Part shown: in pieces, positions 1 through 11,561 of the stretch
Position numbering within the stretch: position 1 is the stretch's first letter
Layout of the letters: each line of letters opens with the position of its first letter
Origin: Hypericum androsaemum
Taxonomy: Eukaryota > Streptophyta > Magnoliopsida > Malpighiales > Hypericaceae
Reading direction: 5' to 3'
Assembly: GCA_963995505.1 (NCBI GenBank)
Contig: OZ023184.1
Coordinates: 4,216,001 to 4,280,000 of the forward strand
Length of the DNA stretch: 64,000 nt
Made by a program: the position numbers and the translations under genes
Notes under the pieces: model-generated
Database searches by the model: none
Told to the model about the DNA's origin: nothing
What the model saw: the letters and a program-made list of their open reading frames with translations, nothing else

Positions 1-150
1 GTGCGTTCTAAATAGTTCGAACTTAAAACTTCTTAATTAAAATAGAACAATTCCAATGTTAATTGATCAAAATGTTTGTTGTTTATTATTACTTACATTT
101 CAACCACACACCAAAAATTGAACTATTATGAGTATGCTAATTGTTACCGA

Positions 151-490
151 AAAAGGTTCAAAAAAGACCGAAAAATGCTTGAAAAAGACCGAAAAATGAC
201 CGAAAGAGACTCAAAAAAGATCAGAAAAGGACCGAAAATAGACCCAAAAACCCCGAAAAGGGAACGAAAAATGACTAAAAATGTCCGAAAAAAAGACAGA
301 AAAAGGTTTGAAAAAGACCGAAAATGAAAAAAACACCGAAAAAGGACAGAAAAAAAGACTGAAAAAGGGCAAAAAAATGACCGAAAAGAGCAAAAAAAAG
401 TTGAAAAAGGACCGAAAAAAACAGAAAAGGAAAAAGGATCGGAAAAAGACCAAAAAATGATTTTAAAAAATACCGAAAAGGACCGATTCC
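151..490. repeat. degenerate A-rich tandem array (about 10-12 bp unit)
   Basis: A strongly purine-biased stretch is built from imperfect copies of a unit like gaccgaaaaa or ggaccgaaaaaa, repeated roughly thirty times with spacing slips. The open frames across it on both strands are low-complexity products of the repeat and are not genes. It looks like a decayed minisatellite; origin unknown. Confidence 0.75.
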
Positions 491-1834
491 TCTTTACTTC
501 GCCGTTTATTCTCAAAATTATAATTATATATATAAGAATTTATTTTTTTATTCAAAAATGAACACAAGAAAATTGGACGTGTTATTAGATGGGAAAAAAG
601 AGCGCAACTAAATATTGACTTGATATTTAATTTTTTTGGGGTTGGATTCAGTGGGGATTCTCACTGAAATAGATCAAGGTTTTGGACTTACAGATACGGT
701 TTTTGATGACTGTTAGATTTATAGACACTATTTTTAATAAAATCTAATTGTTCAAATGAAATTCCCTCTGTAAGGACAACTTTTATGTTATCTCCACTCA
801 ATCCAAAACTAATTGTTTTTAACATCACTTAGTATCTTTCTTGACACTCAGTGTCAGATTAATCAGAATTTGAATCGGATTTCAATAGTTCGAACTCGAG
901 AACTATTAGTTATGGTGTAACTGACTCTATTATAGTTGGTTTTTGTGTTTACTGGTAATAGATATTTAATTACAAAAGCATTAAAATGGTTTTTTTAAGC
1001 ATCATTGCAGTGGTATCCCATTGGAATTGCTGTATTTAATACAGAAGCGTGTATAACTAAGCCACCGGCTACCCTTCTATTGAATGGTTTTATATATAGA
1101 TATAATTGTTGCCAACATTGAAAATTACAAAATGGGCAATCAATAGTTATAGAAGCAAAGTATTCACAGTTTCCATGCCGGAAACCGCCATTTTCGGCCA
1201 TAATAGTTATTAATAATAATAACAAGAACCAAAACCAAATAGCAAATAGCAAATGGGGGAAGAAAATTTACGACGGAAAACAATAATTATTGCCAGCAGT
1301 TGCCAAGCCAAGTTATGGTCTTTTGGAAAGTGGAGAACACAGGGGCCTAAAAAACGTAAGAGGAGGTATTAAAAAAGAGACACTAGGAAGTGATTAGATC
1401 AACTTTGGGTAAGATTACTAAGTTAATTAAGAAATTTCGAGTTTAAATTAGTATTAAAAACTTTTCCATCTATTAAATTATATAAAATTTAGATTAGTCG
1501 ACTTAGTAAATATTCGAATATTAAGACGAGAGATAGAATTGATGATCATCCAGAGAGGGAGGGTAAGAAGATGCATTACAAAGGCAAAGAGGTGATGATG
1601 GCTTTGGAACCAATCCAAAACATCATTGCGAATCTTTGGGACGGCCCCTAGCCCACCATCATTTTACATTGGCCTCTCTCTATAGGTGGCCGGAAAATCC
1701 CATTATTGTCCCTTTAATTCCAACCACTAATACCCATTTTGGAATTGTCTAAATTGCCCCCAGCCACATCATCGTTCACATGACTTCATATGATACGAGT
1801 AAGTATGAGAATCCTTCCATAATAATACTAATAA
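491..1834. other. AT-rich intergenic DNA, no gene seen
   Basis: I see no convincing coding region, RNA gene or intact mobile element here. Short open frames such as the one at 995-1252 on the minus strand show no recognisable motif. Confidence 0.6.
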
Positions 1835-2292
1835 GGTAAAATTTGCTATAAAAATAATACTAAAAAGTTAAAATTTTACTTTATTAACATCTGATTCGCC
1901 TATTTGTACACTGCTATCTTGTGATGTCAGAATGTTCGACCAAGTAACATAAGTTTCTCAAATTGACATCCCACTATTTGAGTAAATTTTTTGAGAGAAA
2001 TGCCCCGAATATAATTAGGAAAAAATGTTGGTTTTAAATTATCTATCAAAACAAATGAGAAAGAATATATGAAAAAGCTCATTTCCCCCTCTTGTAATAT
2101 TTTTCATCTTTTTATGATTTATTTTGAAAATTTTAATTTAACAATATCTAGGGGTATTTTTGTCTTAAAAAATATCCAAAAAATAGGGTGTTAATTTGAG
2201 AAATTTCTATCACTTGATCAAACATTCTAAAATCACATAATGCTGGTTTGCGAATTAGGCAAAATCACATGAGAATAAAGTGAAATTTTACC
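1835..2292. mobile_element. small non-autonomous TIR element (MITE-like, 458 bp)
   Basis: The two ends are imperfect inverted repeats of about 130-150 bp. The left end (about 1865-1990) reads like the reverse complement of 2165-2290; both contain versions of taaaatttcactttatt and of tttctcaaattaacac. Flanking 9-mers tactaataa (1826-1834) and taataataa (2293-2301) agree at 8 of 9 positions, as expected for a 9-bp target duplication of the Mutator-like superfamily. There is no coding capacity. The interior resembles the sequence near 6.1-6.3 kb. Superfamily assignment is inference. Confidence 0.6.
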
Positions 2293-2850
2293 TAATAATA
2301 ATAGTCTCTTTTAGGGAACTCCTACATGATAGGTATTCATAATGTGTAAATATATAAATTTGTTTCCGCCATAAGAGATATGAATAAACAAATATGAAGT
2401 TTAAAATTAGGTCTCTCCATAAAGTTCAACTATACACATTAGTTGTATATGTCCCATAAGAGATAAATACCGTTGAGAAGTCGCATTTTTTTGTAGACAA
2501 TGTGTTACAATGATAGATCTTGAATTAATCGTCATTTACAAAATATAATTATAACAATAGATAATACCACGAAACAACATATACTTAAATCAAGTTGAAT
2601 GATCTTGAATTTGAACATCTTTCACACAAAAAATATTTACATTCATTATAATTTTTGTTTTACTCGAATTTGAATCACTCGAAAAAATCCGTATAAAGAA
2701 CTATATATAATAATATAATAACAGCAGAGAAGCTGAAATACCAGAAGCGCATCACAGTATCACACAGATACATACAAAATCCCTCAAAACCCAAAAAGAA
2801 AAAACTTAATAAACTCTTGCACTTAACCCGGCCGCCTTCCATGCTTACAC
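2293..2850. other. AT-rich promoter-proximal spacer of the LITTLE ZIPPER gene
   Basis: No gene is seen. The right end runs into the CT/GA-rich region and TATA-like sequence that precede the LITTLE ZIPPER transcript. Confidence 0.5.
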
Positions 2851-2910
2851 ATGCATGATTGTTGTGTCAGGAGAGGGGGAGAGAGAGGGCAAGTTCGCTC
2901 TCTCTCTCTC

Positions 2911-3836
2911 TCTATATAATGGAAGCCAAGTGAAGTCCCTCTCCTTCCAATTTGTCTCCCTCTCGCACTCTGTTCCTCTAACCAACCGAACACTCCAAAA
3001 GGTGATCTTTCTTGAAAACATAGACAGCACCAGCCCCACTCTTTTTATTTCTATATACTTTCTCTTCTTCACTTCACTTCACTTCACTTCCTCTGATATA
3101 TTCTTGTTTCACCAAGTAAGCAACGTTACACACTTTTTCCTAAGTTGGTTATTGGTTTTATTTCATTTGTAATGTCTACATTTACAATGTCACATTGACA
3201 CTTGTCCAAGGCGATCAAAACAGAGTGTGAGTTGCTTGTTACAATATTCTGTGGAACTCGTATTTATAATCGAGCATCTGTTTTAAATCTGTACATGGGC
3301 TTGTACCCCAAGAGTTTTTTTTAGGAAAATTTGAATGTTACACTAGTCGGGATTGATCTTTTTTATTCTAGTAAATAATGTACAGCGTCGGTCAGCCTTA
3401 TTGGTGACCTTTATCCTTTGCTTTGGTGCTTGGAAAACCGAAAGGCGCCATTCTTAATGATGACTACTTATTTGTGGACAACTGTTATTTCATCCTTTGA
3501 ACACCACCACCACAACCCTCCTCTTCTTCTTCATCTTCTGTATTTCTATATCTCCATTCAATCTATTCGTATTTGAATCTCTATCAGCCGATCTACCAAA
3601 ATCTATTGCATCAGTTTTGGTGGTCCTTGCAATTTTCCTTGGTCCATTTTTTTTCCTGCCAAACTTGAAGAAATAAGGGTCACTAATCATTCCCGTTCGT
3701 CCCGGTATTGAAAAGTGTGCGTGACCAATCTCCATATCATGTCATTTTCTTATATGGGCTGATGATTGATTTTGATATTTTTCCAATTCCAGGGGCAATA
3801 CAGGAAATTCCTTCCAATTGATCATCATCAATCATC
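2911..3836 (+). promoter_or_regulatory. TATA box and 5'UTR with intron, LITTLE ZIPPER gene
   Basis: A CT-rich tract runs directly into tatataa at 2911-2917, which would start transcription near 2940-2950. The leader reaches a donor at 3116 (caa|gtaagc) and a pyrimidine-rich acceptor ending ttccag at about 3790. A short second leader piece then leads to the ATG at 3837. These boundaries are inferred from splice consensus only. The (GA/CT)n tract is typical of plant core promoters. Confidence 0.5.
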
Positions 3837-4055
3837 ATGGAAAGGCTGAACTCAAAGCTGTACATCCAGAACTGCTACATTATGAAAGAAAATGAGAAGC
3901 TGAGGAAGAAAGCTCAGATACTAAACCAAGAGAACCAGGCACTCCTCTCTGAGCTGAAGCAGAGGCTCTCCAAGGGAAATTCCCAAAAGCCCAATAACTC
4001 TTCTAGTGGCATGGACCTCACCCTCTCCACCCCAAATTGCAGCAATTCTAACTGA
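3837..4055 (+). CDS. ZPR3: LITTLE ZIPPER protein (ZPR3-like)
   Basis: Single-exon 72-aa protein. LITTLE ZIPPER proteins are micro-proteins that heterodimerise with class III HD-ZIP transcription factors and stop them binding DNA, in shoot meristem and leaf polarity control. The N-terminus MERLNSKLYIQNCYIMKENE and the following heptad-spaced Leu/Asn zipper (residues about 5-48) match the ZPR3/ZPR4 type I know from Arabidopsis. The Ser/Asn-rich tail after residue 50 is low complexity, and total length is close to the roughly 67 aa of ZPR3. The start is fixed by the conserved MERLN. The gene stands alone, and its leader appears to contain an intron. ZPR3 versus ZPR4 cannot be separated here. Confidence 0.9.
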   Translation: MERLNSKLYIQNCYIMKENEKLRKKAQILNQENQALLSELKQRLSKGNSQKPNNSSSGMDLTLSTPNCSNSN

Positions 4056-5998
4056 TCATTATTACTATAACTCTAGTGAGAGAGAGAGAGAGAGAGAGAT
4101 TCATGTGATGACCCCACTAAGGCTAGGAACCTTCCTTCCTCCATTTGCTCTTTTTGTGTAAAACCCAACTTTATTTGCTTGGTTCCAATTTCAGCTAAAT
4201 AGGGTAGAAGTAGTATCTTTCTTGCAATGTCCATGTTTATGGGTTTATCATAAATTTTCTCTCTTTTTTTGTGGGGGAGGGTGGGGGTTAAGATGTTTGA
4301 TGATTTCTGAACTACCAAGGATGTAAGGAAGAACATAGTTAGTGATATTATAATTTATTGCAGCAGCTTCACTTCACTTCCCCTGTTTCTTGTTCATTTA
4401 TTTTTGCCTTGGTGACATTCTCTATCTCAAAGGCCAAAACCAATGTTTTCATTTGTGATATCAACCGCCGAAAATTGGACGTAGACAAAGCTCGGAATAC
4501 AACAAGAAGACAAACTCATTAAACCAGTGAAACGAATGGTTGAATATAATAAGAGAGTCTCTATAATTAATTTTTTGGACCAAAAGATTGATGGTTTTAT
4601 ATTTTAACTTGTGTTTGTTTTAAACCAACATACAAAAAAAATTGCCCACAACAAGATTGAGTTTGTTCAATAGTTTCTAATTTGACTAATGATATAGTAA
4701 TTCCAGGTTGATCAGTACTTAATAATTTACACTACTCAGTTATCGTGTTATATCCGATAAGATATTCACAACTCACTAAAAACAATATATATATTTCTAA
4801 CAGAGCATGATCGATTGTTTGAACACCATTTGAAACAGACGGATAAGACAGGTTTGCATCGGAAATTTCATGCAGTTTTTTTTTTAACTTTTTCCACTGT
4901 GTCACAATTTTATAGAACCTAAAATTTTAAGTCAATAAATATATAAATTTTTCGTATTTGTAATCAAATTATAAGATTCGTAACTAGCGACAGTTTAACA
5001 ATCAAAATAAATTTCATGTACCATTGCGTCATTGTCCAGAAAGTTGCATATCCCTAACACTAGAGGACAAGTCCCAAATGATGAACAACGTTCATGCTAC
5101 AATTAGTAATTAGGTGCAAAATTTGGCTTGCATAGACGATAGGCCAATAGAACAGTTACAATGTTTTGGTGCAAAATTTGGACGCAAATTGGTAGGCAGG
5201 TGGAAGAAACACGGTATATAGTATGCTTTCTCAAAAAGAATAATTCCTGGGACATACTCTCTCTTTTTTGGGGTAAAATACGTTCATGTCTCGAAGTATT
5301 GCAACATTGACATTCGAGTCTAAAATTTGTATCACAGTCAGATTCTATCTCATAAAATATTATCTTTATTTTTAGGCTAATTTTTTCTTTCTATCAGGAT
5401 ATTTGTAGGTTAGTTATTTATCTTTCTATTAGGTAGATTTATTTTTATTTTTGTTTCAATTGTTTTCTAGTTTTTTTATTTTTATTTACTTGTTTGTTAG
5501 ACGCCCATATAAAAATCATATTCCATATGTTGTAATTGGGACATTCTCGATGCACCCACACATCGGTATAACAACTATTCAGTCTATATCTTTGTATCCT
5601 CTATAATATTTCTTGTTTTCCTTACCAAAAATTTTCTTTTCTACCCGATCTAATCTATTTCTCTTTACACTTGCTTTTTTACCAATTATTTTTGTTCTAC
5701 CAATTTTATCTCCACTTTTACTCCTCTTCATGATTGTTCTTACCGCGAACACTCCATAGTCTTCTCAACCGAACACAAAATTTTTTTGTCAACAGAGTCG
5801 CTGCATTCCTAGAAGTAGAGCTTTTAAATAGGTAAAAGTCATTACTCCGTAAATTGAAAGATTTGTTTGTTGTATTCATTCCAATAAGAATAATATAGTT
5901 TCACAACAATTCATGTAGCCACGCCACTGGTTGCTGGCCTTCGCTTTCAGATACTAATATATGTTGAAACATAAATTGATACTCTTGAAAATTTATAT
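4056..5998. other. 3' flank and AT-rich intergenic DNA
   Basis: A (GA)n microsatellite at 4077-4100 lies just after the ZPR stop codon and is probably in the 3'UTR. The rest is AT-rich with no gene that I can support. Confidence 0.55.
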
Positions 5999-6378
5999 GG
6001 TAAAAGTCTATCTTACTACATTGTGGTTAAACCAATATTATTATTCTGTGATTTGAAAATGTGTCAAGTCTCACAAATTTTTCTAGTTGATATTTTACTT
6101 TTTGAATATTTGGACCATAATACTCCAAAATTTAATTAGAACAAAAATTAATTTTTAAAGAGAAAAAAACAGAAAATATTTTGAGGAAAAACTCATCTCT
6201 CTCTATCGTAACATTTTTCATATTTTTTATTTACTTTTAAATTTTAATGAAATGATGCTCATGAATATTTTTGTCCAATTTTTTTTTCTAAATGATGGAG
6301 TATATATCATCTAGAGAATTTTTTGTCACTCATGGAGTATACATTTTAACCATAAAGTATTGGTATACAAGTCCGGTA
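5999..6378. mobile_element. second small TIR element related to the one at 1835-2292
   Basis: The core (about 6165-6290) shares the order of motifs with 2050-2190: a 'aaaaactcat(c/t)tc' segment, then 'taa(c/t)atttttcat', then 'aattttaat', then 'tatttttgtc'. The ends are weak inverted repeats around gtggttaaa (left) and tttaaccata (right). Boundaries are approximate and no clear target duplication was found. Confidence 0.4.
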
Positions 6379-7236
6379 AACCAAAAGGTATTAAAATAAA
6401 TTTTTACAAATTCAGATAAAATCTTTTTTTTAATTTTCTAATATAATTTTAAAATTATTCCAAATAAATTTTTATCTCACAAATTTTTATATTCAATATA
6501 ATATCAGAATTTCGATGTAAATAATATCTTTAAGCTAACAATTCAACATGTGCCAGTATCACAGAATATGACCAAGTTGGGCTATAGTTAAACAGAACAA
6601 AATATGAGCAAAGTTGAACCAGTGCCTTAAAAAAAGGAAAATTTTATTTTAATATCATGTAATATTACAGATTTTTACTTAGATACCATGTGGTTTAAAT
6701 TTTAAAACGCATAGAACGGGTCCAACTTATTTTAATTTTTATCAAAAATAGGTTACAGGCAGCTACCATTTTTTAAATGAAACAACGTCGTTTTAACGAT
6801 GACTTGGACTGCCATATCAACATTTTAGCATCTACATAGCAAATAATTTGGCAAGTGGAAAATTTTTAAAATGATCCTAATTTTTTTTACAAACACTAAA
6901 AAAACCCTACGCCTTCTCCGCGGATTCTATGGGGACAAGGCTAATCCCCAAATTTGGGGACTAAAAGGAAGATTGTGGCAATCTATGTATTAACAAAATA
7001 ATTAAGGGTAAAATTAGAAAATTAATAAAAATAAAAGGGGAGATGGAAAATTAGCTAGCACACTTTTTATGGAAAGACTAAAAAGGTAAAAAAAATAAAT
7101 AAGCCAATCTCACGTTAAAAGAGGAAGGGATTCTTTCTCTCTCTCATTAAATTATTGTCAATTTCAAAAATTCTACCACCTACCAGATTATTATTTTTTA
7201 AATAAACTCAAAAAACCAAAGAACGAAAATACAATA

Positions 7237-7567
7237 GAAAACCAATATCAGTACGTACTCAAACCAATATCAGTACGTACTCAAACCAATATCAGTACGT
7301 ACCCAAACCAATATCATTACGTACTCAAACCAATATCACTACGTACTCAAACCAATATCAGTACGAACTCAAACCAATATCATTACGTCTGAAAACCAAT
7401 ATCAGTACAGACTAAAACTAATATCATTACATACTCAAACCAAACAAAAGAAGTCACGAAAACCAATATCACTACTGTAGAAAACCAATATCCCTACTGT
7501 AGAAAACCAATATCCCTACTGTAGAAAACCAATATCACTACTGTAGAAAACCAATATCACTACTGTA
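7237..7567. repeat. 22-bp minisatellite inside the MULE-like element
   Basis: About fifteen copies of a 22-bp unit beginning aaaccaatatca. The first eight units end in variants of gtacgtactc. After a short interruption near 7440-7460 the last five units end in actactgtag. This makes two sub-families in one array, consistent with local amplification. Confidence 0.85.
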
Positions 7568-7883
7568 TTCTCCTTCCGCCGTTTCTTCTTCTTCACAGAC
7601 AGCAAGCGACGGCGGTACTCCAGGCGACGGACGAGCGACGGTGAGCACGTCTCCTCTAGGCACGGCGCAGGTTCGTGGGCTCTCTCCCCGAGCTCTCTCT
7701 CTCTCTCTCTCCGCGAGCTCTCTCTCTCTCTCCTTGATGGCTCCTTCTTCTTCCGCCGAGCTCTCTCTCTCCTCGACGGCGAGATGATACCGCGCAGCAG
7801 CAGACGGGACTCGGCCAGCAGACCCGTCGCAAACACCATGGGACCCATCGCAAACACCAGCCGGAGGTGGGTGGGTCTTTGGT

Positions 7884-7916
7884 GGGGGGGGGGGGGGGGG
7901 GGGGGCGGGGGCAGGG

Positions 7917-7952
<36 letters not shown>

Positions 7953-7955
7953 GGA
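7884..7955 (+). repeat. poly-G run and GA microsatellite
   Basis: Twenty-two consecutive G residues (7884-7905) are followed by G-rich and (GA)n sequence. It is prone to length error in sequencing and can form a G-quadruplex. It lies inside the MULE-like element. Confidence 0.85.
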
Positions 7956-9721
7956 GAGATTTTTTAATTAGTGAAAGAGAGGGTGGGAGAGGAAGAGAGA
8001 TGGTTGGTTTAACCTAGTTTTTGGTTTAAAAAGTCAAAAATGTCCCTGATTGGTTATTGACCATTGGATGTAAAAAAAAATTTAAAATCGAATCTGACGG
8101 CTCTAAAGCTAGTCCCCACCTATGGACAACTTTTTATTAGTCCCCACTCAATCCGTCCTCCTCCCCTTCCCCTCTCCACCTCTCTCCTTCCCCTCTCCAA
8201 CTATTAGTCGATTTACAAATTTTCAAAAGAAAAATAAGGTAATGAAACGGGGAAAAGAAACCGAAACAAAATAAAACCCTAACTTGGCTCCCACGAGGAT
8301 GCAATCTAGGACGGGGGAGGCAAGACTCCTTGAGTTTGTCGTTATCAGGGTAGCTCCTCAAGTTCGTCGCCGACGCGCCGCCGCCTTCCGGTTCACTGAG
8401 CTGGTAATTATTGCTAGGTCCCGCCGAGCTACCGGTCTGGCAGGGGGGCCTGGCGATGGGGAGGATGGGGATGACCCCACCTTTGATCTGGCCTCCCCAC
8501 CTTCGATCTGGCCTCCCCACCCCTCAATAGGATTATGCGAAGGTTGAGTGGGCTCACCGCCCACCGCCGGTGGAGGCGGCGACATCGGACTTGTTGTCTT
8601 CCGTGGTCAATGCCGAGGTTGATGAAGCATGCTCGACACGCTTACCGATGATCGAGTTCGATATTGTACGGGGCGGCGGCTCCACGGCGATGAGGGAGCT
8701 ATTCCCGTCGAGGTGGTTGGGAGCGGTGATAGAGGGTGAATTTCTTGGAGTCGAACACTCGAAGAAAACTCGATAAAATCAAGTCTGTTCGGATAAATCC
8801 AAAGAGATACTTGAAGTTTTGATAGAAAATGAGCAAAAGAAGAGAATCCAAGCTTAGCTTGGCCAATTTCTCCTAGAGCAACTCTAGAGAGAACCAAATT
8901 CTTAATTTTCCAAAAGCTCCCCTTCACGTTGGTTTTTCTTCTACTTATACCCAAGTAGCAACATGACCTAGCTACTGCCACTAGTGGGCTTAGTAAAATT
9001 AAGGAACTAAAGAGAAAAGGCCCACGGCCAAATAAAAATAAAACATAAATGGGCTAAAACAACAAAAGGCCCACTCTTAATATAATAAGCTGTCGCCCTC
9101 CTAAGCTTCCAAGCTGTCACCCGCGTCCTCGTCCAAAAAAGTCCCATTCATATCGTTTGCTCAAGCTCTTGTCGTTCGTGTGCCTCGGTTCCACATCCCG
9201 TCGATTCTCCATGCAACAAGCGGTGGAGAGAGAGGGAAGGACGAGGGAGTTGTTTTCTTTTTTTTTTCCTTAGTTTTTCTTAATAGTAAGTGTTCTATTG
9301 ATTTGGTGGCTATGTTTGTTTGGTCAAATTTGATTTCTATTTCTGTTATCGTGAGTATGGAATTATGTTTGGGGGTTTGATGGCGAGAGAGGAAGGAGGA
9401 GATGGATGGGGAGGAAGGAGGTGGGATTTGAGGTATGTTTAATTGAAAAATTACAAATAAATATGATGCTATTTTGATAATTTACCACTAACCACGTCAT
9501 TATTAATTCATCCCGGCACATATGACGTGGCGGTCCACGCAGGAAACGAAACTACGTCGTTTTATATAAAAAAATTGGGCAGCTACCCGAACTGTCCGGG
9601 ACCTGTTTTTGATGAAAATTGAAATAAGTTGGACCCGTTCTACGCATTTTAAACCACAAGGTACCTAAGTAAAAATCTGTGATACTACATGGTACTAAAG
9701 TAAATTTTTTTCTTAAAAAAA

Positions 9722-11232
9722 AAGCGCCCTTCCCATCATCAGATTCTGTCTGATGTTCGTTAGGTTCCAAAATCTAAATACACCAACAGGTTTCAGATAA
9801 GAAAAAAGTCAAGGGAGGTTTATTTCAAAGTTTGAAAAAAAAGCCAACTCTCGTACGATATCATCTCATGGACGTGACGTGACACCCATCATGGGATAAG
9901 TTGGTTGTCCATAAAAAATTAAAATAATTAATGTAAGGAATGTCTAATCCAAGTCAATTGTTTTTTCCGGTTTTCTATAATCAACGAAACTATGCAATCT
10001 CTTGAAATCGGTCAAAGCAGTAAGTAATTAGATTCATTAAAAAAATCTTTAATTCAAACCCACTAATGTAAAAAATGTCACTAAAAAAGTCATCTCCATA
10101 TAAGATTCGGACAGTATTTTTGAATAACAGATAATATGAAAAACATACGGTCTCTCTCTACTAAAACCAAGTAACCATTACTTCTACTACTTACCGGTCT
10201 AAGTAGTAGAAGACGTAGTTTTACTTAAAAAAATCTTGAATTTTTTTATAAGTAAATTGTTGTATTTCACCAAATAGTTTACCAAAAGTACATCAAAAGT
10301 ATTAGATAATACCTATCAACACGCACCGCGATAATAAAGTCTTGTGTTCAAGTCTTATAATATATAAAATAATATTGAAAAAGTCTCTTCATAAATAGAA
10401 CCCGACATATTCAAGTTTGAATATAAGTAGGTCTCTTTGCCAAAACCAACTAACCATTAGAAATTTAGAACTACTTCCTCAAAAAAAAAAAAATTAGAAA
10501 TTTAGAACTACTACTACTACTTACTGACCCTCCCAACTTCCCTAGTCAAATATAAGGAGGAAGAAGAAAGTCCAAGAATGATTACTGATAAGACCTACAT
10601 GAGGGGGAATGGAGATTACCTGACAAGAGAGACTCCAATTTATGCATCAGCAATTGTATAAGATCACAAAATGAGAGGAGAAATCTCTAGTAAAGATCTC
10701 TTCCAATGATGAAGATTTACTGCTAAGAACATGATGGGTTTTAGGAAGAATGAGCGAATTCATTGAATGTGGCTCCTGTTTGGCTATCTACTACGCTCCT
10801 CTCGGACCCTATAATGTCGAAAATTATTAATTGTTAATGTTTATGGTGGAAGAATTCGGTCATTGAAATCGGTTGGGAATGGTTTACAGTGAAGAATGGA
10901 AGGTTATGATTAACGATTAACACATGGCTAAGTATTAGCGGAGAGGGAAGACTAGAAGAAAGAATTGGTAGTAGAATATTGTTCGAAACCTAATTAAGAG
11001 ACAATTCTGTCATATTATTTTTTCATTTGGAAAAAATTAATTCAATCTATTTTTATAAAAATCCAAATTCGTTATCATTTGGGAATAAAATGTGATATTA
11101 CTTTAAAACATATGTTCTTTTTTATTACCAAAATTTAGTAATATGTAGCTTAAAAAGGAATGGAGGGGGAAAATGAAACCGGGGCCCATCTTTTTAGACG
11201 TCCATGGAATGTTCGCGAAGTAAAAATATTTA
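9722..11232. other. AT-rich intergenic DNA
   Basis: No gene seen. It holds a perfect 13-bp inverted repeat (10181-10193 / 10200-10212). It also holds two copies of a short dispersed motif (gtctct...aaaacca...taaccatta) at about 10150 and 10431. Confidence 0.55.
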
Positions 11233-11301
11233 CGCCGTTGCCCGGGGTCGAACCCGGGTCACCCGCGTGACAGGCGAGAATACTAATACGCTACACATAA
11301 T
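11233..11301 (-). pseudogene. tRNA-Asp(GTC) relic
   Basis: On the minus strand, the anticodon arm (cctGTCac, anticodon at 11269-11271), variable region, T arm (gggttcgacccc) and 3' acceptor strand match nuclear plant tRNA-Asp. The 5' half is damaged. The D arm is shortened to about gtagcgtattagta, and the 5' acceptor strand (about ttatgtg) pairs poorly with caacggc. I therefore call it a pseudogene; a covariance-model score would settle it. Confidence 0.75.
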
Positions 11302-11561
11302 AATTTTTGATGTTTTTTATATTAAGCAATAACTGAACTACCTACAATAGTTCCGGTCGAAGTAACATTAGATGTTCGACTTGGTTTCATAGCGTAAACT
11401 AGTAGGCAAGTTCTGCAAGATTCGATTCGAACCGTTATTTCGAGACAAAAGATGCAAATGGGAGTGTTCATACTTGTTGCAGATTGGAATCGACCAGTAA
11501 AGGCAACATATATTAGCATTTGAATCCGTGTTAATCAACAAGGTGGCTACAAGTAAGTCCA

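Larger units (their letters stand above)
6636..9711. mobile_element. MULE-like TIR element, 3.1 kb, with repeat and GC-rich interior
   Basis: The terminal ~190 bp at 6636-6830 are the reverse complement of 9500-9711 at roughly 80% identity by eye. Shared blocks include acagatttttactta, accatgtggtttaaa and agaacgggtccaactta. A 10-bp direct repeat cttaaaaaaa sits at 6626-6635 and 9712-9721, fitting the 8-11 bp duplication of Mutator-like elements, although its low complexity weakens it. No transposase is present. The interior carries a 22-bp minisatellite, a 22-G run, (GA)n/(CT)n tracts and two GC-rich blocks (about 7570-7880 and 8280-8770) unlike the surrounding AT-rich DNA. That composition suggests captured host sequence (Pack-MULE style) or nested insertions. 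Confidence 0.7.

Noticed and set aside
144..515. Long overlapping open frames on the minus strand (80-123 aa, Phe/Ser-rich)
   Set aside because: They are translations of the purine decamer repeat with no domain; low complexity explains the lack of stops.
2855..3172. 105-aa open frame on the plus strand ahead of the ZPR gene
   Set aside because: It spans the TATA box, leader and predicted splice donor of the ZPR transcript and has no recognisable motif.
7516..8981. Several GC-rich open frames on both strands in the MULE-like element
   Set aside because: Arg/Glu/Ser-rich products of (GA)n/(CT)n tracts and GC bias; no domain, no splice structure that I could confirm.
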